From JAFGMC01 sp963540515 (GTDB taxonomy: Bacteria; Pseudomonadota; Alphaproteobacteria; Rs-D84), in the NCBI GenBank assembly GCA_963540515.1, contig CAUTNA010000002.1:1-64000 (forward strand): DNA of 64,000 nucleotides, written 5' to 3'. The first letter of the stretch is position 1; every line of letters starts with the position of its first letter. Below the pieces are notes generated by a model. It was not told the DNA's origin. It did not search any database and worked only from the letters and a program-made list of their open reading frames with translations. The translations under genes were made by a program, and so were the position numbers. This document shows, one piece after another, positions 1-8,661 of the stretch.

Positions 1-2
1 AA

Positions 3-176
3 GAATGTGAGATAGCAAGTTGTGTTAATGAAGGAAGTTTATACAGATTGAATGAGAGAAGAGATAGGTGTGAGATAATCTGTATAGAGGGAGAGGATGA
101 GAGTGGAAGGATATATTGGGATAGCATAACGAATAGATGTGAGATAGAGTGTAATGATTCATATATTATGTGGTAA
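3..176 (+). CDS. C-terminal end of a Cys-rich protein (partial)
   Basis: An open frame enters from the left edge and stops with TAA at 174-176, giving the last 57 residues of a protein whose start lies outside the window. It has six cysteines, among them two CEI motifs followed by C (RCEIIC, RCEIEC), and ends IMW. Spacing of cysteines and acidic residues resembles the Cys-rich tails of the large secreted proteins at 54.7-59.9 kb, so it is probably extracytoplasmic, but no family is recognised. A strong terminator follows directly, which supports this being the real gene end. Confidence 0.6.
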   Translation, partial: ECEIASCVNEGSLYRLNERRDRCEIICIEGEDESGRIYWDSITNRCEIECNDSYIMW

Positions 177-184
177 TTGATAAT

Positions 185-214
185 AAAACCTCCCTTAAAA
201 GGAGGTTTTATTTT
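185..214 (+). terminator. Rho-independent terminator
   Basis: A 9-bp perfect stem (185-193 with 201-209, core CCTCC/GGAGG), a 7-base loop and a T-rich tail. It ends the Cys-rich gene at the left edge. The roughly 200 bases that follow, to about 420, are almost pure A+T and show no gene or clear motif. Confidence 0.85.
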
Positions 215-420
215 AAAGATAGTTAATTTAAATATATACAATTTTTATATATATTTTTTATTGAACTTAAGTATAAATATAAAAAGATAATTGAAATTAT
301 TAAATTTTTGTATTTGGTATACAGAGAGAAATTTATTTAGTGTTTTAAATTAGATAATCGAAAAAATGTATTTTTAAAATCTTAAATATAAATTTAAATA
401 AAATATTTGTGGATTATATA

Positions 421-447
421 AAAAAGAAAACAACAGAAAACCTGTTG
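421..447 (-). terminator. Rho-independent terminator for rpsT
   Basis: Read on the minus strand, CAACAG and CTGTTG (447-431) form a 6-bp stem around a 5-base loop, followed by a run of T interrupted by one C. It sits 28 bases beyond the rpsT stop codon. Confidence 0.75.
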
Positions 448-474
448 CTCTCTTTTAATTAAACACCATAAAGT

Positions 475-735
475 CTATGCTAAACTATTAACTTTTTTAG
501 CTAATCTTGAAACTTTTCTTGAAGCACGTTTTTTAGGCATAACTTTACCAGCAGATTTCATAATCTTAGATTCTGCTTCTTTGAAAGTAGCAACTGCACT
601 TGATTTATCACCAGAGTCGATTGCTTTAAGTACTTTCTTTATAAATGTTTTTACTGCAGATTTGCGTGCTGTATTAATAATATTTTTCTTTTTTGACACT
701 AAAACTCTTTTTTCAGCTGACTTATGATTTGCCAC
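475..735 (-). CDS. rpsT: 30S ribosomal protein S20
   Basis: Encodes an 86-residue, strongly basic, helical protein that binds 16S rRNA at the base of the 30S subunit early in assembly. The N-terminus MANHKSAEKR and the C-terminal KKRASRKVSRLAKKV stretch are characteristic of S20, and the length matches the family. The start is the ATG at 735, preceded on the minus strand by an AAGGAAT-type ribosome binding site. It is transcribed alone and divergently from plsY, with its own terminator. Identification is firm. Confidence 0.95.
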   Translation of the reverse strand: MANHKSAEKRVLVSKKKNIINTARKSAVKTFIKKVLKAIDSGDKSSAVATFKEAESKIMKSAGKVMPKKRASRKVSRLAKKVNSLA

Positions 736-817
736 TTTAAAATTCCTTTTATTTACATCTATGTTTTGTTATTCTTGTAAAAAAACAGATATAAATCAAG
801 AAATAAATAGGAAAACT

Positions 818-1456
818 ATGACAAATATAACAAACTTATCATTATTAATAAAATATTATCCGATTCTTATTTTTTATATATTTGTAATAATCTTTTTATC
901 TTATTTACTTGGAAGTATTCCATTTGGTTTGATTTTATCTAAAATTTTAAAAAAAGGTGATTTAAGAAAAATAGGAAGTGGTAATATAGGTGCGACTAAT
1001 GCTATGCGTGCTGGTGGTTTTAAACTGGCGTTTCTTGTTTGGTTGTTTGATATGTTGAAAGCATTTATTGCTGTAAAAATTGGAATTTATTTTTTAGGAA
1101 TATATTGGGGTGGAATTTGTGGAGTTTTGGCGATACTTGGACATATGTTTCCTTTATGGTTAAAATTTAAAGGTGGAAAAGGTGTTTCTTGTATGTTTGG
1201 AGTTATTCTTGCAATAAATCCTATTTATTTTCTAATTCTTGCATTAACTTGGATTTTATCAGTGATAATAACATCTTATTCTTCTTTAAGTGCAATATTA
1301 TGTTTCTTTGTACTTCCAATTCTAGGTTTTTTTAAAGATTTTAAAATAGGTGTTTTATTTTTAATAATATCGATTCTTTGTTTAATTAAACACAAAGATA
1401 ATATAAAAAGATTATTAAAAGGTACGGAGTCAAAAGTAAATTGGAAGAAAAAATAA
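818..1456 (+). CDS. plsY: Acyl-phosphate:glycerol-3-phosphate acyltransferase
   Basis: PlsY is a polytopic inner-membrane enzyme that transfers an acyl chain from acyl-phosphate to glycerol-3-phosphate, the first acylation in phospholipid synthesis. The three PlsY signatures are visible: LGSIPFGLI near the N-terminus with GSGNIGATNAMRAG just after, and the glycine-rich FKGGKGV loop. Several hydrophobic spans are present. An upstream ATG at 761 would add 19 polar residues without a ribosome binding site; the ATG at 818 has AGGAA 6 bases upstream and gives 212 residues, the usual size. It shares the divergent region with rpsT. Confidence 0.93.
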   Translation: MTNITNLSLLIKYYPILIFYIFVIIFLSYLLGSIPFGLILSKILKKGDLRKIGSGNIGATNAMRAGGFKLAFLVWLFDMLKAFIAVKIGIYFLGIYWGGICGVLAILGHMFPLWLKFKGGKGVSCMFGVILAINPIYFLILALTWILSVIITSYSSLSAILCFFVLPILGFFKDFKIGVLFLIISILCLIKHKDNIKRLLKGTESKVNWKKK

Positions 1457-1490
1457 ACAATTAATTATTTTTTTATACTGTTTATTGTGA

Positions 1491-1514
1491 TATAATGAAG
1501 CCTATATTTAGGGA
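1491..1514 (+). promoter_or_regulatory. Promoter -10 box and ribosome binding site of the secreted protein gene
   Basis: A consensus TATAAT lies at 1491-1496, and AGGGA at 1510-1514 is about 8 bases before the ATG at 1523. No convincing -35 box is seen; the expected place is a T run. The gene is therefore probably transcribed separately from plsY. Confidence 0.5.
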
Positions 1515-1522
1515 ATTATAAT

Positions 1523-2287
1523 ATGAAAAAAGCTTTATTATTTGTTTTGTTTTCAGGTTTTACAATCTCTTGTTTTTCAGAGTCAGCTCGTGTTAGTTAT
1601 ATTGGTAATTATTCAAGGACTTCTACTGCTCCAAGAACTCAAGTTTCTATGTCAAGTATAAAGGATAAACCAGACACACAAATATCTAGTGAAGTTGATA
1701 AACGTGAAAAAGAAAAAAATGCTTGTATTTCAAATAATATTGGAACAAGTAATACTTTTGTTTGGGCTTCTAAATTTAGTAATCCTTCAAACTATTCATC
1801 TATGATAGAGGATACTAAAGAACCAAAAAATAATGTATGTTTTGTTCGTGTTGAATTAAAGTCTAATGATAAAAGAATCAAATTAGATGATGTTCCTCCT
1901 GTTTATTATGAAATGGGCAGAAATATAGTATGTGGTAGTTGGGTAAATGAAGAAAAAATGGAAAAGAAAATATTAGATGCAAAAGAAAATGCAAGAATTT
2001 GGGGAACTGTTGCTGGAAGTATTGGTGGTGCAGGTGTTGGTGTTGGAAGTATGGAATTATTTGGTAATAAATTGATCGGTGGTAAAGTAGAAGGTCAAAA
2101 AGCTTTAAGTGATTCTGAATTACTACGTTCTCAGTTGTTAGTATTAAAAGAAAAAGACAATAAAACTTATCAAGAATTTATTGCTAATATTAGAGAGCTT
2201 AAATCAGAATGTGATAAATTAGAAGATAAAAGAAATGAAGTAGAAGCTTGTAATGAATTTGATTTCGATGCATTATTAAAAATATAA
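1523..2287 (+). CDS. Secreted or envelope protein with glycine-zipper segment, unknown function
   Basis: A 254-residue protein not recognised as a known family. It starts with a signal peptide (MKKALLFVLFSGFTISCFS), possibly a weak lipobox (TISC). A short polar region contains SRTSTAPRT, like the R-S/T-A repeats at the N-termini of the two giant proteins at 54.7-59.9 kb. Around residues 155-178 a GTVAGSIGGAGVGVG stretch resembles glycine-zipper membrane segments. The rest is charged and likely coiled coil, with paired cysteines near the end (SECDKLE, EACNEFD). It has its own -10 box and a strong terminator, so it is a single-gene unit. A role in the envelope is inference from the signal peptide alone. 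Confidence 0.7.
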   Translation: MKKALLFVLFSGFTISCFSESARVSYIGNYSRTSTAPRTQVSMSSIKDKPDTQISSEVDKREKEKNACISNNIGTSNTFVWASKFSNPSNYSSMIEDTKEPKNNVCFVRVELKSNDKRIKLDDVPPVYYEMGRNIVCGSWVNEEKMEKKILDAKENARIWGTVAGSIGGAGVGVGSMELFGNKLIGGKVEGQKALSDSELLRSQLLVLKEKDNKTYQEFIANIRELKSECDKLEDKRNEVEACNEFDFDALLKI

Positions 2288-2292
2288 TTCAG

Positions 2293-2316
2293 AGTGTGCT
2301 TAAGGCACACTTTTTT
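2293..2316 (+). terminator. Rho-independent terminator
   Basis: AGTGTGC (2293-2299) pairs with GCACACT (2305-2311) across a 5-base loop and runs into T6. It ends the secreted protein gene and lies directly before the dprA start, so dprA must be read by a promoter downstream of it or by readthrough. Confidence 0.85.
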
Positions 2317-2320
2317 ATTG

Positions 2321-3319
2321 ATGGATAATTTATATAAAAAGCTTTTAATTTTAAGATCTCCAAACATAGGCAATATTAAATACCTTGAACTCTTAAGTAA
2401 ATTTGAAACACTTGATAATATAATTGATTTTATTAAGCCATCCGATTCTATTTTTAAGATTGTTGATAGAGAATTAGAGTTAGCAGATAAGTTAAATATT
2501 AAATTTATAGAAAATGATTCTGAATTTTATCCAAAAAAATTATTAGAACTTAAAAACTGTCCTATAATTTTAACAGTAAGAGGTAATTTAGATTCTTTAA
2601 ATAAACAATCTGTGTCAATTGTTGGAACAAGACACGCAAGTGTTGCTGGTATTACAATAGTATCTAATTTGGCTCAAACTTTTGCATACAATAATTATTG
2701 TGTAATTTCCGGAATGGCAATTGGAACTGATACTTATTCTCATATTGGAGCATTAAAATCAGAAGGCGATTCGAATACAATTGCAGTTCTTGCAGGTGGT
2801 ATTGATTATATTTGGCCAAAAGAAAATGAAAAACTTTATTATCAAATAATTGAAAGAGGTTTAATAATAAGTGAAATGCCAATTGGTTTTACACCTCAAA
2901 AAGGTAATTTTATACAAAGAAATCGTTTAATTGCTGGGCTTTGTGATAAATTTATAATTAGTGAAGCTGATGAAAAATCTGGGAGTATGTCAACTGCCAG
3001 ATTCGCCATTGAATATAAAAAAGATGTTTACGCTATACCATCACATCCAACAGATAATCGTTCTTTTGGACCAAATTCTTTAATACAAAGTGAAAAAGCT
3101 AAACTTTGTAATGGGGTGCAAACTTTTTTTGATAAAAAAGAAGAAATAAAAGAAGATTTATCATCTGAATTATTAAATGCTTTAAGTTCAGTTCCTGTAT
3201 CTGAGTCTGTATTGACTAGTATTTTAGGAAAAACTATATCTAGTATTAAATCAGAACTTGTGATACTTGAAAGTAAAGGACTTGTTTCTAAACAAAATGG
3301 TGGATATATAAAAATATAA
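2321..3319 (+). CDS. dprA: DNA processing protein DprA
   Basis: DprA (Smf) binds incoming single-stranded DNA during natural transformation and loads RecA. The Rossmann-like core is clear: SIVGTRHAS, then CVISGMAIGTD, LAGGIDYIWPKEN, and the RNRLIAGL motif typical of the family, followed by a C-terminal winged-helix-like region. A GTG at 2294 lies within the preceding terminator stem, so the ATG at 2321 (MDNLYKK) is preferred, giving 332 residues; no good Shine-Dalgarno precedes it. DprA is also widespread in bacteria without known competence, so its presence alone does not show transformation. Confidence 0.92.
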   Translation: MDNLYKKLLILRSPNIGNIKYLELLSKFETLDNIIDFIKPSDSIFKIVDRELELADKLNIKFIENDSEFYPKKLLELKNCPIILTVRGNLDSLNKQSVSIVGTRHASVAGITIVSNLAQTFAYNNYCVISGMAIGTDTYSHIGALKSEGDSNTIAVLAGGIDYIWPKENEKLYYQIIERGLIISEMPIGFTPQKGNFIQRNRLIAGLCDKFIISEADEKSGSMSTARFAIEYKKDVYAIPSHPTDNRSFGPNSLIQSEKAKLCNGVQTFFDKKEEIKEDLSSELLNALSSVPVSESVLTSILGKTISSIKSELVILESKGLVSKQNGGYIKI

Positions 3320-3360
3320 ACTTATTAAATACTTGATTTATAAATTTATATTGTCAATAC

Positions 3361-3378
3361 ACAAGGTATATACAAGGT
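3361..3378. repeat. Paired ACAAGGT repeats upstream of dnaA
   Basis: ACAAGGT occurs at 3361-3367 and again at 3372-3378, an 11-base period, so the two copies face the same side of the helix. They lie about 130 bases before the dnaA start in a 184-base gap and could be a regulator binding site. No canonical TTATCCACA DnaA box is present in the gap. A 7-base complementarity between 3416-3422 and the dnaA ribosome binding site (3493-3499) is also visible and may be chance. Confidence 0.3.
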
Positions 3379-3503
3379 CTTTTTAAGTAATCTGTTTCGA
3401 ATCGATGTCAAAGTTATTTCCTGTTAAAAAAATAAATCTTAAATTTGCTTTTCGTATTTTTTGCTTTTAACTATAAAGCATATCAAAAGTTAAGGAAATC
3501 ATT

Positions 3504-4778
3504 ATGCAGAATTTAGCAACACAAAAAAAAGATTTAACTTTAGATTTATTAAAAGATTGTATCTTTAATAGTGTTGGAAATGGAAGCTCTTGGATTTCTT
3601 CTTGTGAAATATCTTTTGATAAATCTTATCTGTATATAGATACTGAGAATCAATTTATATCAGATGTTATAAAAGGCAGTTATTTTGATGTTTTAAGTTC
3701 TGTTGCTGAAAAATTTGATTTATCTTTAAAAATAGAAGTATCAAAAGATAAAATAATAAAAACACCAATTGCAAATGATGTAAAAAATAATTCTTATGTA
3801 CCTGAAAAAATAGAATCTAAAAAACTTTTATCTTTTGATGATTTTGTTGTATCTGAACAAAATTTATTCGCTGTTTCTGCTTGTAAAAAAATAGCAGATT
3901 TATCAGCTTCGTTTTCATTACTTTTTTTATATGGTTCAACAGGCTCAGGAAAATCTTTACTTGCAAGATGTATAAATTCCTCTTCGAAAGGAAAGACTGT
4001 ATTTATGTCTGCCTCAAACTTTGTATCAGAGTTTGCAAGATCAATATCTGAACATTCAACTTTTGCTTTTAAAGACTTCTGTAGAAATGTTGATATATTT
4101 ATTTTAGATGATGTTCATATTTTAAGTGGCAAACGTGCAAGTACAGAAGAATTTTTACAATTAATTGTTGATTTACATTCATCTGGTAAAACTGTTGTTT
4201 TAACATCTTCAGTATCTCCAAGTAATTTATCTGGTTTCGATCATAAAACACTTTCTTTATTTTCTTCAGGACTGGTTGTAGATCTTGCAAGCCCAGATAA
4301 AGAAGTAAAAAAATCTATTTTATTAAAAAATGGAATAGCGGAAGATGTTGCAGAATTTTTATCAAATAATATTGAAAATAATGGACATTTAATTGCTGGT
4401 GTTTTAACGAAATTAAAAACTTATTCTGAAATTATGGGAGAAAAGATTACAATTAAAATTGCAGAAAAGTTATTATCTGATCTTTTAGGAAATAGTAAAA
4501 CACCTTTATCTATTGCAAAAGCTATTTGTAAAAAATTATCAGTTTCATTTGAAAATATTTGTTCAAGTTCTAGAAATTCAAGGCTTGTACATGCAAGACA
4601 AATAATTATGAGTATATTAAAAGAAAAAACAGATTTATCTCTTGCTGAAATAGGAAAACTTTTAGGCAACAGAACACATGCAACTGTTTTATATGCAATA
4701 TCACAAGTCGAAAAAATAAAATCTTCAGATTTAATTATAGGTTCAGAAATAGAACAAATAATTAAAGAATGTTGCTAA
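3504..4778 (+). CDS. dnaA: Chromosomal replication initiator DnaA, divergent AAA+ switch
   Basis: A 424-residue protein with DnaA architecture: an N-terminal interaction domain (about 1-80), a linker, an AAA+ ATPase core (about 110-330) and a C-terminal helix-turn-helix DNA-binding domain (about 335-424). Walker A is GSTGSGKS (144-151) and Walker B ILDDVH (200-205). Compared with E. coli DnaA, the box VII arginines Arg281 and Arg285 (arginine finger) align with Lys248 and Leu252, and the sensor-2 Arg334 with His295. In the DNA-reading signature GRDHTTV the window has NRTHATV (389-395), so Asp433 and Thr435 are replaced. The protein is therefore recognisable but its ATP switch and DnaA-box specificity may differ. 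AAGGAAAT precedes the ATG. A paralogue of a normal DnaA elsewhere cannot be excluded. Confidence 0.85.
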   Translation: MQNLATQKKDLTLDLLKDCIFNSVGNGSSWISSCEISFDKSYLYIDTENQFISDVIKGSYFDVLSSVAEKFDLSLKIEVSKDKIIKTPIANDVKNNSYVPEKIESKKLLSFDDFVVSEQNLFAVSACKKIADLSASFSLLFLYGSTGSGKSLLARCINSSSKGKTVFMSASNFVSEFARSISEHSTFAFKDFCRNVDIFILDDVHILSGKRASTEEFLQLIVDLHSSGKTVVLTSSVSPSNLSGFDHKTLSLFSSGLVVDLASPDKEVKKSILLKNGIAEDVAEFLSNNIENNGHLIAGVLTKLKTYSEIMGEKITIKIAEKLLSDLLGNSKTPLSIAKAICKKLSVSFENICSSSRNSRLVHARQIIMSILKEKTDLSLAEIGKLLGNRTHATVLYAISQVEKIKSSDLIIGSEIEQIIKECC

Positions 4779-4870
4779 AAAACTCTTATTATAAGTTATA
4801 AAGATTAGATATAATTCTATTTAAAATTTAATCTTCTTATATTATTTTCTTTTATTTAAAATAAATTTAC

Positions 4871-5959
4871 TTAAAACCAAGATTTTTTATCTTTTAACTC
4901 CGAGAACTCCTGTAATAACTTTTTTTGTTTATCAGAAAGTTTTGTTGGAATTTGAATTGCTATTTCTATATAAAGATCTCCAAAACCACGTTGCGTTGGC
5001 ATACCAGAACCTCGTATTCTCAATTTTTCTCCAACTTGTGTTCCACTTGGAACTTTCACAATTAATTTTTTATCATCTATTGTTTCAATCTCAATTTCAC
5101 CACCAAGCGAAAGTGTTGTAAATGGTACAAATTCTTTTATTAATAAATCATTTCCGAATCTACTAAATTTAGAATCTTCCTTGATATGAATATCTAAATA
5201 TAAATCTCCATTTTTAGAACCATTTGCACCCGCTTCACCAAGTCCTTGTAATCTTAATCTTGTACCATCATGTACACCTCTTGGTATATCTACCTCAACT
5301 GTTCTTTGTTTATTGACTCTTCCAGTCCCTCCACACACTGAACATTTATTTTTTATTTTATGTCCTTCACCTTTACAATCAGGGCAGGTGGTTTCAAGTG
5401 AGAAAAATCCTTGTTGTACTCTTACTTTTCCTCTTCCTCCACATCTGTCGCAGACTGGTGCTTTTGAACCATCTTCTGTACCATTTCCATTACATTTTTC
5501 ACATTTAACAGCGGATGTAAATTTAATAGTGTGTTTTTTTCCAAGATAAGCATCTTTTAAACTGATCTCTATTTCTTCCAGTAAATCTCGTCCAGTTTTT
5601 TGTCTTGCCTCTCCTTCAAATCCATCAAAACCAAAACCTCGCATAGCTTCGCGTAGAATATCTTCCATGCCTCCACCCATATCAAAGTGAAATGATCCAC
5701 CTTCAAATGGATTTCCTGAAAATCCAGAACCTCCGTTTGAAAAGGCAGAATCACCATATCTATCGTATGCTGCACGTTTTTGAGGATCTTTTAAAATCTC
5801 AAAAGCATTATTTATTTCTTTAAATTTTTCTTCAGCTTCTTTATTACCTGGATTTTTATCAGGATGATATTTCATAACCAATTTATGATATGCTTTTTTT
5901 ATATCTGCATCTGAACTTGATTTTTCTACACCTAAAACTTCATAAGGATTTTTATTCAT
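4871..5959 (-). CDS. dnaJ: Chaperone protein DnaJ
   Basis: DnaJ is the Hsp40 co-chaperone that delivers clients to DnaK and stimulates its ATPase. The 362-residue protein shows all domains in order: J domain with the HPD triad (KYHPDKNPG) at about 30-36, a Gly/Phe-rich linker, and four zinc-binding CxxCxGxG repeats (CEKCNGNG, CDRCGGRG, CPDCKGEG, CSVCGGTG), then the C-terminal substrate-binding domains. Length is normal. It is convergent with dnaA and divergent from parE; dnaK is not in the window. The start is the ATG at 5959 with AAGGGAAA upstream. Confidence 0.96.
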   Translation of the reverse strand: MNKNPYEVLGVEKSSSDADIKKAYHKLVMKYHPDKNPGNKEAEEKFKEINNAFEILKDPQKRAAYDRYGDSAFSNGGSGFSGNPFEGGSFHFDMGGGMEDILREAMRGFGFDGFEGEARQKTGRDLLEEIEISLKDAYLGKKHTIKFTSAVKCEKCNGNGTEDGSKAPVCDRCGGRGKVRVQQGFFSLETTCPDCKGEGHKIKNKCSVCGGTGRVNKQRTVEVDIPRGVHDGTRLRLQGLGEAGANGSKNGDLYLDIHIKEDSKFSRFGNDLLIKEFVPFTTLSLGGEIEIETIDDKKLIVKVPSGTQVGEKLRIRGSGMPTQRGFGDLYIEIAIQIPTKLSDKQKKLLQEFSELKDKKSWF

Positions 5960-6073
5960 TTATTTCCCTTTTAATAAAAGATATAGTTATTTATTGTTAA
6001 TAATTCAAGAGATTATAATAATTTTTAATTGTTTCCCTTGATTGATTTTAATTTATGTTTTAATAATATAGGG

Positions 6074-8053
6074 ATGCCTGATCAAAACAATTCTTCTTAT
6101 GATGCTTCAAGTATTCAAGTCTTAGAAGGCTTAGAACCCGTACGACTTCGTCCTGGTATGTATATCGGTGGAACTGATGAAAAAGCTTGGCATCATTTAC
6201 CAATTGAGATTTTAGATAATTCTATTGATGAGGCAGTAGCAGGCTTTGCAAAAAAAATAACTGTAAATTTAATAGATTCAAAGACAATTGAAATATCAGA
6301 TGATGGTCGTGGCATTCCAGTTGATGAACACCCAAAATACCCTGGTAAATCAGCATTAGAGGTTATATTAACATCTCTTCACTCTGGAGGTAAATTTAAT
6401 AATAACGTTTATAAAACAAGTGGAGGATTGCACGGAGTTGGAAGTTCTGTTGTAAATGCACTTTCTTCACAGATGATAGTTACAGTTTGCAGAGATGGAT
6501 TTAAGTGGCAACAAAGTTTTTCAAGAGGTGTACCAACCAGTTCTATTGTTAAACTTGAACCAACAGCCGAACATGGTACAACCGTTCTTTTTACAATAGA
6601 TGATAAAATATTCGGAGCATCTGCAGTATTTAAACCTGTTAAAATTTATCGTATGGCACGTGCCAAAGCTTTTTTATCAAAAGGTGTAAAGGTTGTTTGG
6701 AAGTGTAGTGAAGAACTTTTAAATTCTGATATGAATTTAAAGCCTCAAGAGATCTTTTATTATCCAAATGGTGTTGCTGATTTTCTAGAAGAGAAAACTA
6801 AAGAAAAAAAGAAAATACTACCAAAGATATTTAGTGGTTCTGTTTCTTTTCCGGATGATTCAGGACACATTGAATGGGCTTTAACCGTACTTACCGACGA
6901 AAATGGTGCTGCCTCTGACGATGGATTTTTTTCATCTTTTTGTAATACAATATCTACAATAGATGGGGGAACACATGAATCTGGATTTAAGACAGCTATA
7001 ACAAAAGGTCTTAAAAATTATGGAGAAAAAATAAATAATAAACAAGCATCCATAATCATAAGTGAAGATGTTTTTGATTCTGTTGCTGCAATTGTTTCTG
7101 TATTTTATAAAACTCCTCAGTTTTTAGGACAAACAAAAGAGAAATTATCCAATCCAGAGGTCGCAAAATATGTGGAATCATCTTTGCGTGATCCTTGGGA
7201 TATATTTTTGGCATCAGATCCTAAAGTTGCAAATGCTTTACTTGATTTTGTAATAAATTTAGCTAATGCCAGAGTTAAAACAAAACAAGTAAAAGAAATT
7301 GCTAGAAAAACACCAACTAAAAGAACAAGAATGCCTGCAAAACTTGCTGATTGTTCAAAGCATGGTATAGTAGGTACTGAACTTTTTATAGTTGAAGGTG
7401 AATCTGCTGGTGGTACTGCAAAGCAAGCCAGAGACAGACTTACTCAAGCAATTATACCTCTTAGAGGAAAAGTTTTAAATGTTCTTTCTAATTCAGATGA
7501 AAAATTTAGCAGCAACAAAGAACTAAATGAATTGATAGATATTATAGGAGCAGGTGTTGGTAGTTCTTGGGATTCTTCAAAACTTAGATATGAAAAAATA
7601 ATTGTTATGACTGATGCTGATGTTGATGGTAGTCATATAGCTTCTCTTTTAATGGGTTTTTTCTATCAGTGTATGCCTGAGCTTATTTATGGTGGGCATT
7701 TATATTTATCTTGTCCTCCTCTTTATAAATTAACTGCTGGTTCTGATTCGATTTACATAGATTCTGATGAAGAGTTGGAAAGGTTAAAAGAAACGAAATA
7801 TAAAAACCGTAAAATAGAAATTTCAAGATTTAAAGGGCTTGGTGAAATGATGCCGAATCAGTTAAAAGAGACAACCATGTCACCAAAAACAAGAAGGCTT
7901 ATTCGTGTTGAACTGCCATCTAAAACAGAAGAGGGATTAGAAGACACTTTAAGTACAAAAAATCTTGTTTCTGAATTACTTGGTAAAAAACCAGAATTTA
8001 GATTTAAATTTATTACAGAACATGCAAAATTTGTAAAAGATCTATTTATTTAG
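6074..8053 (+). CDS. parE: DNA topoisomerase IV subunit B
   Basis: ParE is the ATPase subunit of topoisomerase IV, which unlinks daughter chromosomes. The GHKL ATP-binding fold is intact (LDNSIDEA, DDGRGIPVD, GGLHGVGSSVVNALS), as are the TOPRIM motifs (EGESAGGTAKQARDR and the DADVDGSHI metal site). YIGGTDEKAWHHL, HPKYPGKSALEVIL and the 659-residue size match ParE and not GyrB, which has a D(T/S)DDG-type motif there. A TTG at 6029 would extend it, but AGGG just before the ATG at 6074 supports that start. Partner parC is not in the window. Confidence 0.92.
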   Translation: MPDQNNSSYDASSIQVLEGLEPVRLRPGMYIGGTDEKAWHHLPIEILDNSIDEAVAGFAKKITVNLIDSKTIEISDDGRGIPVDEHPKYPGKSALEVILTSLHSGGKFNNNVYKTSGGLHGVGSSVVNALSSQMIVTVCRDGFKWQQSFSRGVPTSSIVKLEPTAEHGTTVLFTIDDKIFGASAVFKPVKIYRMARAKAFLSKGVKVVWKCSEELLNSDMNLKPQEIFYYPNGVADFLEEKTKEKKKILPKIFSGSVSFPDDSGHIEWALTVLTDENGAASDDGFFSSFCNTISTIDGGTHESGFKTAITKGLKNYGEKINNKQASIIISEDVFDSVAAIVSVFYKTPQFLGQTKEKLSNPEVAKYVESSLRDPWDIFLASDPKVANALLDFVINLANARVKTKQVKEIARKTPTKRTRMPAKLADCSKHGIVGTELFIVEGESAGGTAKQARDRLTQAIIPLRGKVLNVLSNSDEKFSSNKELNELIDIIGAGVGSSWDSSKLRYEKIIVMTDADVDGSHIASLLMGFFYQCMPELIYGGHLYLSCPPLYKLTAGSDSIYIDSDEELERLKETKYKNRKIEISRFKGLGEMMPNQLKETTMSPKTRRLIRVELPSKTEEGLEDTLSTKNLVSELLGKKPEFRFKFITEHAKFVKDLFI

Positions 8054-8094
8054 AATATAATTTCAGTAAAAAAATTAGATTTATTTCTGAATAA

Positions 8095-8649
8095 TTATTT
8101 AATCTTTTTAAATTTTTGAGTAAAAGTTTTTGTATATTGCAAAGCTGATATCAAACTTATTGTCATAGATAACCAAAGACCTGATATTAATATATATTCT
8201 GGTATATAAAATAAATCACTTGCATATCCTAAAAACAACGTAAGAGTAATCATTTGAAAACTTGTTTTAACTTTTCCAAGTGAAAATCTTGCCTTAGGTA
8301 CAGGCATTTCTATTTTTTGTGTTCCTAAAAATTCTCTCAATCCTGATATATAAATTTCTCTTGAAATCATCAGTATAACAGGAACTAAAACATACCAAGC
8401 TGGTAAAATTAAAATAAGCATAATCAACATATTTACAACAAGTAATTTGTCTCCAATATGATCTAATACTCCACCAATTTTTGTGCAAACATTATATTTA
8501 CGAGCAAGAAATCCATCCAGCCAATCAGAGATAGAGGCAAGTAAATATAAAATAAATGTTGATATGTACATATCAAATATAAATAATGGAACAATTGCAA
8601 AGGCGGATAATATTCTAAATATTGATAAAAAATTTACAAAAATTTTCAT
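8095..8649 (-). CDS. pgsA: CDP-diacylglycerol-glycerol-3-phosphate 3-phosphatidyltransferase
   Basis: PgsA makes phosphatidylglycerol-phosphate from CDP-diacylglycerol and glycerol-3-phosphate in the inner membrane. The CDP-alcohol phosphotransferase signature D-xx-DG-xx-AR-x8-G-xxx-D-xxx-D is complete (SDWLDGFLARKYN through LDHIGD). The 184-residue length and several hydrophobic segments fit. It lies 12 bases downstream of uvrC on the same strand, an arrangement common in Alphaproteobacteria, and the two are probably co-transcribed. Confidence 0.93.
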   Translation of the reverse strand: MKIFVNFLSIFRILSAFAIVPLFIFDMYISTFILYLLASISDWLDGFLARKYNVCTKIGGVLDHIGDKLLVVNMLIMLILILPAWYVLVPVILMISREIYISGLREFLGTQKIEMPVPKARFSLGKVKTSFQMITLTLFLGYASDLFYIPEYILISGLWLSMTISLISALQYTKTFTQKFKKIK

Positions 8650-8661
8650 AATTGTTCTCCT

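Noticed and set aside
3320..3503. Replication origin next to dnaA
   Set aside because: No canonical DnaA boxes, and no clear strand switch of genes can be seen; the altered DnaA might use other boxes, but nothing supports an origin here.
5313..5549. Plus-strand frame within dnaJ
   Set aside because: It is antisense to the zinc-finger region of dnaJ and consists of repeated Pro/Cys codons produced by the CxxCxGxG repeats.
6029..8053. Call as GyrB
   Set aside because: The N-terminal GTDEKAWHHL and HPKYPGKSALEVIL motifs and the 659-residue length fit ParE; a GyrB would be about 800 residues and has a different motif.
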